From positions 26,165-33,172 of the forward strand of contig DCGZ01000003.1 in assembly GCA_002314675.1 (NCBI GenBank): 7,008 nucleotides of DNA, written 5' to 3'. The notes under the pieces were generated by a model. That model had not been told where the DNA came from. It did not search any database and was given only the letters and a program-made list of their open reading frames with translations. Origin of the DNA: Fibrobacter sp. UBA1765. GTDB taxonomy: Bacteria; Fibrobacterota; Fibrobacteria; Fibrobacterales; Fibrobacteraceae. Position numbers and translations under genes: made by a program. Below are positions 1-5,700 of this stretch, one piece after another; within the stretch, counting starts at the first letter, position 1; each line of letters starts with the position of its first letter.

Positions 1-187
1 GCGCCTAGAGGAAATGTTGTAGTCAGTCGGCTGTAGGCTGTCGTCAGAAATTGTAATTTCCCATGCCATTATCAATTCATAATTCTGCATTCTTAATTAT
101 CAAAGCCTTTCAGTCGACAGACGTCAGCAACAGCCGACAACACAGGAAATCAACATTCTCTAGATCCTAATCCCTAAATCCTTATAA
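1..187. other. Gene-free intergenic stretch downstream of tolC
   Basis: No plausible coding frame or RNA gene is visible here. The stretch is a patchwork of short repeats: two related arms in opposite orientation (27-47 and 118-138), a small perfect hairpin with 6-bp arms and a 2-nt loop (47-60), an 8-bp direct repeat (attatcaa at 68-75 and 96-103) inside an AT-rich tract, and a CCTAA-like tract just after the tolC stop (165-183). No hairpin followed by a T-run is seen in the tolC reading direction. Transcription may therefore continue past position 1 into a downstream gene, or end by another mechanism. Confidence 0.6.
27..138. repeat. Imperfect inverted repeat, about 21-bp arms
   Basis: The arm at 27-47 (tcggctgtaggctgtcgtcag), read in reverse complement, matches the arm at 118-138 (cagacgtcagcaacagccgac) at about 18 of 21 positions with one gap. 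The best block is the shared acagccga. The arms enclose an AT-rich core of about 70 bp that contains the direct repeat attatcaa (68-75, 96-103). There is no open frame and no clear target-site duplication. It could be a small dispersed intergenic element, a folded 3' untranslated region of the tolC mRNA, or an accident. One copy alone cannot decide. Confidence 0.4.
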
Positions 188-1696
188 CTATTTCACCATT
201 TCTCCAATTCTTGAAATTTCACCGGAAGCATTCAGCAAGCCGATCCAAGCCATCAGGGCATCATAATTTGCCTTGAGTTCTGCGATGCGCAAGCGTGAAA
301 GCGAAAATTCAGCATCTACAATATCGAGGCTTGTCGCAAGCCCAGCTTCATACGCCTGCGTCTGGCTACGCAAAGATTCAGTCGCAAGTTCCTTGGTCTT
401 GCCAAGACTTTGGAGCTTGCCTCTTGCATAGTCAAGTTCACGATACTGTTTTTCTACAAGCAAACCGATATCTTCCTGGATCTGAGCTTCCATATAGGTA
501 AGCGAACGCTCAGTCGACTTAGCCTTGCTAACCTTCGAAGCCGTTTCTCCGCCCTTAAAGAGAACCCAGTTCATTTGCAAACCCACAGCCCATTCAGGTT
601 CCAAAAGGGTCAGGTCTCTTGTATAAAGTTCCTTGTAGCCAAACAACGCCAAGGTCGGCCAGTAATCGCCTCTTGCAACAGTCACCGCGCGGGCACTACG
701 CTTTTTCTGTACCCTAAGCTGGCGAAGCGCCGGGTGGTTCTTTACGGCACGTTCCTTCCAAACATCCAGTGACTCGTAATTTTCAGGGAGCGTTATCGGC
801 GTAACCGCAGAAATCGCCGTGTCCCCGTGCACGCTATTTGCAAGGGCAAGGCGGGCAAGCGAAGCGTTTCTCAATGCATTATCCCTTTCAGTTTCAGCCT
901 CGGAGTATGCAACCTCAGCACGTAGGCGCTCCGCATAAGACATCTGACCGCCCTCTTCAAGCTCCTTAGCCCGCTTCAGGTGCGCTTCCATGTTTGCAAG
1001 CGATTCCTCGCGAAGCTTGACCATTTCTTCGGCCATGCGAAGTGTAAAATAGCGTTCGCACACTTCAACAAGAACATTGTTTTCGGCCATATCAAATTCG
1101 GCCTGCTTCGCTTCCTTGTTTTCGTCAGCCGCCTTGTACGCAGACCAGATCTTTCCGCCCGTAAAAATAGGCCAAACGACAGTTGCGCGCAAATTAAAGA
1201 ACAGATCGTCCTGAACTTTAGTTTCAAAGCTCGGCAGTTTTTCATCAAGAGTACTGTAGCCAATCTGCCTTGCGTTTTCCTGAGCATATTTCGTTGCCGC
1301 CTGGTCAGCAACGCCTGCCGCAACCGCTTCATCGGCTCCACCGGCTAGCGCCTGCTGGTAAGCCTTTTGGTACGCCCCCTTGTAGGCACTCAAATAATAT
1401 GCGGAATATGGACTTTCCGCTTCGGCAGAATGAATTCCAAGCATTGCCGTGCGAATCGGGTTCAAGTCAATTACAATCGGGTCATCAATCTTAGTTACAC
1501 GACCAGAAATGGAAAGTTCCGGCAAAAACCTGGAACGGGCTTCTGTACGCTCGCTTTCAGCAGCATCAAGACTTGTCTTTTCCCTTTGAATCTTCGGGTT
1601 ATTTGCACGAGCCTTCGAAATTGCCTCAGAAAGCGATAGCGATTCAGCCATCACCAGAGAAGACAGCAACAAACCAGCAAAAACAATTCTAGACAT
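188..1696 (-). CDS. TolC-family outer-membrane efflux protein
   Basis: A 502-residue exported protein, the outer-membrane channel of a tripartite efflux pump or type I secretion system. Residues 1-17 form a signal peptide: a short basic start, a hydrophobic core, then V-M-A before Glu18, a good signal peptidase I site. Two outer-membrane efflux repeats follow, roughly 20-290 and 305-490. Each has long amphipathic helices and strand-like segments. The second ends with the family pattern around residues 450-490 (GLATSLDIVDAEFSLS, then a Tyr and a Leu-rich end). Repeat 1 carries an extra Ala/Tyr-rich segment at about 73-162 between the two strands, so it should face outward or form an extracellular loop. 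The ATG at 1696 is chosen because it gives the full signal peptide. The Shine-Dalgarno sequence is poor, with only an AGG directly against the start. The stop is TAG. No pump or adaptor gene is in view, so the partner and substrate are unknown. It lies in its own unit behind the rpsG terminator. Confidence 0.9.
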   Translation of the reverse strand: MSRIVFAGLLLSSLVMAESLSLSEAISKARANNPKIQREKTSLDAAESERTEARSRFLPELSISGRVTKIDDPIVIDLNPIRTAMLGIHSAEAESPYSAYYLSAYKGAYQKAYQQALAGGADEAVAAGVADQAATKYAQENARQIGYSTLDEKLPSFETKVQDDLFFNLRATVVWPIFTGGKIWSAYKAADENKEAKQAEFDMAENNVLVEVCERYFTLRMAEEMVKLREESLANMEAHLKRAKELEEGGQMSYAERLRAEVAYSEAETERDNALRNASLARLALANSVHGDTAISAVTPITLPENYESLDVWKERAVKNHPALRQLRVQKKRSARAVTVARGDYWPTLALFGYKELYTRDLTLLEPEWAVGLQMNWVLFKGGETASKVSKAKSTERSLTYMEAQIQEDIGLLVEKQYRELDYARGKLQSLGKTKELATESLRSQTQAYEAGLATSLDIVDAEFSLSRLRIAELKANYDALMAWIGLLNASGEISRIGEMVK

Positions 1697-1729
1697 ACCT
1701 GTTCAAGATTTCAATTTTCAACTACTGTA

Positions 1730-1738
1730 AAGATAGCA
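1730..1738 (-). promoter_or_regulatory. Possible extended -10 element for tolC
   Basis: Read on the minus strand, 1738-1730 is TGC followed by TATCTT, an extended -10 arrangement 34 bp upstream of the tolC ATG. A -35 at the usual 17-bp spacing would fall at 1753-1758 as TCATTT, a poor match that lies inside the palindrome at 1751-1778. The promoter would thus be weak by itself or dependent on a regulator. This is inferred from sequence only. Confidence 0.35.
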
Positions 1739-1750
1739 AAACCGACTACA

Positions 1751-1778
1751 ATAAATGAATGACTATTCATTCATTTAT
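1751..1778. promoter_or_regulatory. Perfect 12-bp palindrome, probable operator upstream of tolC
   Basis: ataaatgaatga at 1751-1762 is the exact reverse complement of tcattcatttat at 1767-1778, with the 4-nt spacer ctat. It sits 54 bp upstream of the tolC start and covers the place where a -35 box would be expected. Its core, TGAATGA-type half-sites facing each other, resembles operators of TetR/AcrR-family repressors, which often control efflux genes. No regulator gene is in the window. A second, weak AT-rich hairpin of the rpsG terminator region is the main alternative, but it is not followed by a T-run. Confidence 0.5.
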
Positions 1779-1806
1779 GTTCAACAAAACTTATTTTTCA
1801 AATACA

Positions 1807-1838
1807 AAGAAGGGTTCCGAAAAACCGGAACCCTTCTT
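1807..1838 (-). terminator. Rho-independent terminator of the rpoC-rpsL-rpsG operon
   Basis: Perfect 13-bp arms, aagaagggttccg at 1807-1819 and its reverse complement at 1826-1838, enclose a 6-nt loop. The hairpin begins 19 nt after the rpsG stop. In the minus direction it is followed by the U-rich sequence UGUAUUUG. The plus-direction flank is not T-rich, so it mainly acts on rpsG transcripts. Confidence 0.88.
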
Positions 1839-1857
1839 ATATCCATTACTAATGGTA

Positions 1858-2334
1858 TTAGAAACGGAAGTGAGCGAAAGCCTTGTTAGCTTCTGCCATC
1901 TTGTGGGTATCGTTCTTCTTACGAACAGCGTTACCTTCATTGTTCTTTGCAGAAATGAGTTCTGCAGCAAGGCGTGTAGCCATATCCGGTTCTGTACGCT
2001 TACGAGCAGCGTCAAGCAACCAGCGAAGTGCGAGAGCCTTAGCACGTTCCGGAGCGACTTCCATCGGAACCTGGTAGTTTGCACCACCAACGCGACGGGT
2101 CTTGGTTTCCAAACGTGGCTTGATGTTTTCAAGGCAGATTTCGAACTTTTCAAGCGGAGTTTCAGTGCCTTCGAGCTTCTTATCGAGTACGTCAAGAGCA
2201 GTGTAAACAATGCGTTCTGCGATTGTCTTCTTACCTTCCTTAAGAACAACGCCTACGAGTTCTGTTACGAGAACAGACTTGTAACGTGGATCCGGGAGAA
2301 CGTGACGACGGATGGTCTTTCTTCTTCTAGACAT
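1858..2334 (-). CDS. rpsG: 30S ribosomal protein S7
   Basis: A complete 158-residue S7, close to the usual 156. It binds the 3' major domain of 16S rRNA, starts assembly of the small-subunit head and contacts mRNA and tRNA near the exit site. The protein opens with the basic MSRRRK segment and the conserved LPDPRYKS stretch. It continues with the GKKTIAERIVY block (about 34-44), the RVGGANYQVPMEV β-hairpin region (about 81-93), the ALRWLLDAARKR helix and the terminal KMAEANKAFAHFR segment, all typical of the family. The ATG is preceded by AAGGAAG at 7 nt, which overlaps the rpsL stop codon, so the two genes are probably translationally coupled. In E. coli S7 represses its own operon through a long S12-S7 intercistronic RNA. 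The 11-nt gap here leaves no room for that site. The stop is TAA, followed by the terminator at 1807-1838. Confidence 0.98.
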   Translation of the reverse strand: MSRRRKTIRRHVLPDPRYKSVLVTELVGVVLKEGKKTIAERIVYTALDVLDKKLEGTETPLEKFEICLENIKPRLETKTRRVGGANYQVPMEVAPERAKALALRWLLDAARKRTEPDMATRLAAELISAKNNEGNAVRKKNDTHKMAEANKAFAHFRF

Positions 2335-2336
2335 TT

Positions 2337-2348
2337 TCTACTTCCTTA
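2337..2348 (-). promoter_or_regulatory. rpsG ribosome binding site overlapping the rpsL stop
   Basis: On the minus strand the rpsL stop TAA (2348-2346) runs directly into GGAAG, giving TAAGGAAG with about 6 nt to the rpsG ATG at 2334. The Shine-Dalgarno sequence shares bases with the stop codon. A ribosome ending S12 would be placed to restart on S7. Confidence 0.75.
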
Positions 2349-2735
2349 CTTCTTTGCCGGAGCGGCGCCTTTCTTCTTTACACCATACTTGGAACGACCG
2401 TTCTGACGACCGTTAACTGCCTGGGTATCAAGGGTACCACGGATAATATGGTAACGAACACCCGGAACATCCTTAACACGACCACCGCGGATAAGAACGA
2501 TGGAGTGTTCCTGGAGGTTGTGGCCTTCACCTGGGATGTAAGCAGTAACTTCCATCTTGTTGGAAAGGCGTACACGAGCAATCTTACGAAGAGCGGAGTT
2601 CGGCTTCTTCGGGGTGCTGGTGTAAACACGGGTGCAAACGCCGCGCTTCTGCGGGCAAGACTTCAGAGCCGGGGAAGCGGTTCTGACGCTAACTTGTTCA
2701 CGTCCCTTACGGACGAGCTGTTGAATGGTTGGCAC
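2346..2735 (-). CDS. rpsL: 30S ribosomal protein S12
   Basis: A complete S12 of 129 residues (E. coli has 124), the decoding-centre protein that monitors codon-anticodon pairing. It shows the PTIQQLVRKGR opening, the CPQKRGVCTRVYTSTPKKPNSALRK block, PGEGHNLQEHS, and RGGRVKDVPGVRYH. Numbered from the start, Lys43 and Lys88 coincide with the E. coli lysines whose mutation gives streptomycin resistance, and both are wild type. Asp89 is the residue that RimO methylthiolates in E. coli. The basic tail (KKKGAAPAKK) is slightly extended. The start codon is GTG (2735-2733): no ATG lies upstream before an in-frame TAG, and a strong AGGAG (2746-2742) sits 6 nt away. It follows rpoC by 64 bp and precedes rpsG by 11 bp. 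A promoter of its own is likely at 2762-2789, in addition to readthrough from rpoC. Confidence 0.98.
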   Translation of the reverse strand: MPTIQQLVRKGREQVSVRTASPALKSCPQKRGVCTRVYTSTPKKPNSALRKIARVRLSNKMEVTAYIPGEGHNLQEHSIVLIRGGRVKDVPGVRYHIIRGTLDTQAVNGRQNGRSKYGVKKKGAAPAKK

Positions 2736-2741
2736 AGTTAT

Positions 2742-2746
2742 CTCCT
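2742..2746 (-). promoter_or_regulatory. rpsL Shine-Dalgarno site
   Basis: AGGAG on the minus strand, 6 nt before the GTG start at 2735. It supports GTG as the true start. The upstream CTCC at 2757-2754 can pair with GGAG (2745-2742) across an 8-nt loop, a short 4-bp stem that could partly mask the site. Confidence 0.85.
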
Positions 2747-2759
2747 AGATTTTGGAGTG

Positions 2760-2789
2760 CAAATATAGTTCATTTCCAGATAATTTCAA
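2760..2789 (-). promoter_or_regulatory. Internal promoter for rpsL-rpsG
   Basis: On the minus strand TTGAAA (2789-2784) and TATATT (2767-2762) are separated by 16 bp, each matching 5 of 6 bases of the sigma70 consensus. The same bases read TATATTTG (2767-2760), fitting the Bacteroidota -7 pattern TAnnTTTG, with TTG 19 bp upstream. Transcription would start near 2755, giving a leader of about 20 nt. There is no terminator between rpoC and rpsL, so this would add to, not replace, readthrough from the rpoBC promoter. Confidence 0.6.
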
Positions 2790-2799
2790 GACCTAATTC

Positions 2800-5700
2800 T
2801 TAAACATTACTGGATTCGTCTTCTTCGTTACTATCGAAATCGTTGTCATCAAGCATCTGGATGGCGTCTTCAGCATCATCAAATTCGCCAGCTGCCTGTC
2901 TACGACGATATTCTTCGGCCTCAGCCTCAGCATCGGAGTCGACGACTGAAATATTTCTAAGGTGACGGGCACCGGTACCGCAAGGAATCAGGCGGCCCAT
3001 GATCACGTTTTCCTTCAAGCCGCAGAGCGGGTCAACACTGCCTTCAATGGAAGCGCGTGTAAGAATCTTTGTAGTTTCCTGGAAGGAAGCTGCAGAGATA
3101 AAGCTATCTGTTGCAAGAGAGGACTTTGTAATACCGAGAAGCATTGGATCTTCCTGAACAGGATTCTTGCCCTGTGCTTCCAATGCCTTGTTGATGGCAC
3201 GGAGACGGGACTTAGAAATTTCTTCACCTGGCAGGAGTTCCGAATCACCCGGATCCTTCACCTTAACTTTGCGCATCATCTGGCGTACGATACATTCGAT
3301 GTGTTTATCAGCAATTGACACACCCTGCAAGCGGTAAACCGCCTGGATTTCGTTCACCAAGTGACGCTGTACTTCTTCTGCACCTTGCACGCGGAGAATA
3401 TCGTGAGGGTCAACGCTTCCCTCGCACAACTTCTGGCCTGCGCGCACACGGTCGCCCTCGTGTACGGAGAGGTGACGACCGCGCGGGATAAGCACGGTTT
3501 CCTCGAGCTGCAAACTTTCGTCCTTGATAATTACCTGCTGGTTGCCGCGAACTTCTTCACCATAGGTGACGAGACCATCGATTGGAACGATGATTGCGGC
3601 ATTCTTCGGCACGCGAGCTTCGAAGAGTTCTGCGACGCGCGGAAGACCACCGGTAATATCCTTTGTCTTACCTACTGCACGCGGGAGCTTTGCAAGGACC
3701 TGGCCGACTTCTGCACGTTCACCTTCCTTGACTGCAAGGATTGCAGCATCAGGGAGCATGTAGTGGCCAACCTTGTCGCCAGCGGAGTTGAGAACAGTGA
3801 TGGCCGGACGACGCTTACCACGCTTATCGCTAATGATAATCCATGTTTCAACGTCAGTCACTTCATCCTTTTCTACACGGTAGGTGACATTTTCCTGAAG
3901 GTCTTCAAACTTGATCTGACCTTCAACGTTACAAATAATCGGGCTGTTATACGGGTCCCATTCGAACATGCTGTCGCCCTTCTTAACCTTCTGCAAGTTG
4001 ACGACATTGATGAAGGAACCATACGGAACCTGGTAACGACCCTTGTTAATGCCTGCTTCGTCGAAAATGACGAGTTCACCCATACGGCTTGTTACAACCT
4101 TATGGCCGTCATGTTCAACGGTATCGATGTTTTCAAGTTCGACATGGCCATCGACCAATGCCTTCTTGTCGCTTTCAACAGTAAGACGGCTGGAAGCACC
4201 ACCGATATGGAATGTACGGAGAGTAAGCTGGGTACCCGGTTCACCGATGGACTGTGCTGCAAGCACGCCAACAGCTTCGCCAAGGTCAACTGGACGACCA
4301 GAAGAAAGCATACGGCCATAGCACTTGGCGCAAACACCTGTCGGGCATTCGCAAGTAAGCACGGAGCGCATCTTCACGTGTTCAATACCAGCATTCTCGA
4401 TCTTTGGAATATCGCGTTCGGTAACGAGTTCGCCGGCAGCAACGATCACTTCGCCAGAAACCGGGTGCTTGATATCTTCAACCGGAGCACGGCCAAGGAG
4501 ACGTTCGCCAAGGGCGATAATTGTATCGTCACCATCCTTAAATGCGGAAACTTCAATACCATCCTTAGTGCCGCAATCAGCTTCGTTCACAACGAGGTCC
4601 TGAGCGACGTCCACAAGACGACGTGTCAAGTAACCAGCGTCAGCGGTCTTAAGAGCGGTATCAGCCAAACCCTTACGAGCACCATGGCTAGAAATGAAGT
4701 ATTCCATCACGTTCAAGCCTTCGCGGAAGCAAGACTTAATCGGGTTTTCAATAACTTCGTGACCGTTCAAGTCCTTAGTCGGCTTCTGCATAAGACCACG
4801 CATACCGGAAAGCTGCTTAATCTGTTCGCGGCTACCACGAGCACCAGAGTCAGCCATCATGTAAACCGGGTTGAAACCGTCACGGTCGCTAGAAAGGAGG
4901 TCCCACTGCTTTGCAGCAACGTCAGATGTAGTCTTGGACCAGATATCGATAATCTGGTTGTAACGTTCGCCGTCAGTGATGATACCTTCTTCGTAGTTTT
5001 CACGAACCTGTGCAACCTTGTTGTTTGCATCTTCGAGCATCTGGGTCTTTTCCTTAGGAATGACCATTTCTGCAATAGCCACAGAGGAACCAGAACGAGT
5101 TGCCCACTTATAACCGTTAGCCTTGAGGTTATCAAGGTATTCAACTGTCATGCGGTTGCCGGTACGACGATAGAGATCGTCAACAGACTTTGCGATAACC
5201 TTCTTGCCAAAGGTGTCGTTTGCAAAGCCAAGTTCGTTCGGAATAAATTCGTTAAGGATAATACGGCCAATGGTCGTCTTGATCATTGCCGGTTCCTTAA
5301 GGGTCAAGAACTTAATCTTGTCGCCTGCCTTTACGAGAACTTCGGAAACGCCGTTATCGTCAGCAGTTTCACGTTCGCAAAGAACATTCTTCGGGGTACG
5401 GCCTGGGAGCAAGGTATCTTCGTTCAAGGAACCGGTATAAATCTTGCGACCTGCCGGCAAACGGAGGTAAACCCAAGCGTTCAAGTCCACCTTGCCGTTT
5501 TCGTATGCACGGATAGCTTCGGCAGGGTCATAGAAACGCATGCCTTCGCCCTTGCGGCGTGGACGCGGCTTACTGATGTAGTAAAGGCCAAGCACGATAT
5601 CCTGGGAAGGAACAGCAATCGGCTGACCGGAAGCCGGGTGAAGAATGTTGTTGGAAGAGAGCATCAAAACACGGCATTCGAGCTGTGTTTCGAAGGAAAG

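Noticed and set aside
47..60. gaaatt-gt-aatttc hairpin as a tolC terminator
   Set aside because: The arms are only 6 AT-rich base pairs with a 2-nt loop and no T-run follows in the minus direction, so it is too weak to call.
111..120. cagtcgacag palindrome as a regulatory or attachment site
   Set aside because: It is short and lies beside the inverted-repeat arm, and no neighbouring gene or duplication supports an independent role.
980..1348. Overlapping frames on both strands within tolC
   Set aside because: They lie wholly inside the tolC reading frame, which has a signal peptide and family motifs. Their products are basic and low in complexity, with no family features.
1759..2406. Open frame of 215 codons on the plus strand opposite rpsG
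   Set aside because: It is antisense to the whole of rpsG, includes the terminator hairpin in its first codons, has a low-quality Cys/Phe-rich product and no ribosome site. It arises from the biased codon use of rpsG.
2448..2768. Plus-strand open frame opposite rpsL
   Set aside because: It is antisense to a certain ribosomal gene with no recognisable product and runs into the rpsL promoter; a by-product of rpsL codon bias.
3673..4185. RpoC segment between the two halves of the trigger loop as a novel insertion
   Set aside because: It aligns with the known SI3 insertion of E. coli β' (shared blocks VPYG, WDP and LPG/LPD), only slightly shorter, so it is expected in this part of the tree.
3566..4603. 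Several plus-strand open frames opposite rpoC
   Set aside because: Their Ser/Arg/Pro-rich products are typical shadows of a strongly biased gene, and none has a ribosome binding site or family motif.
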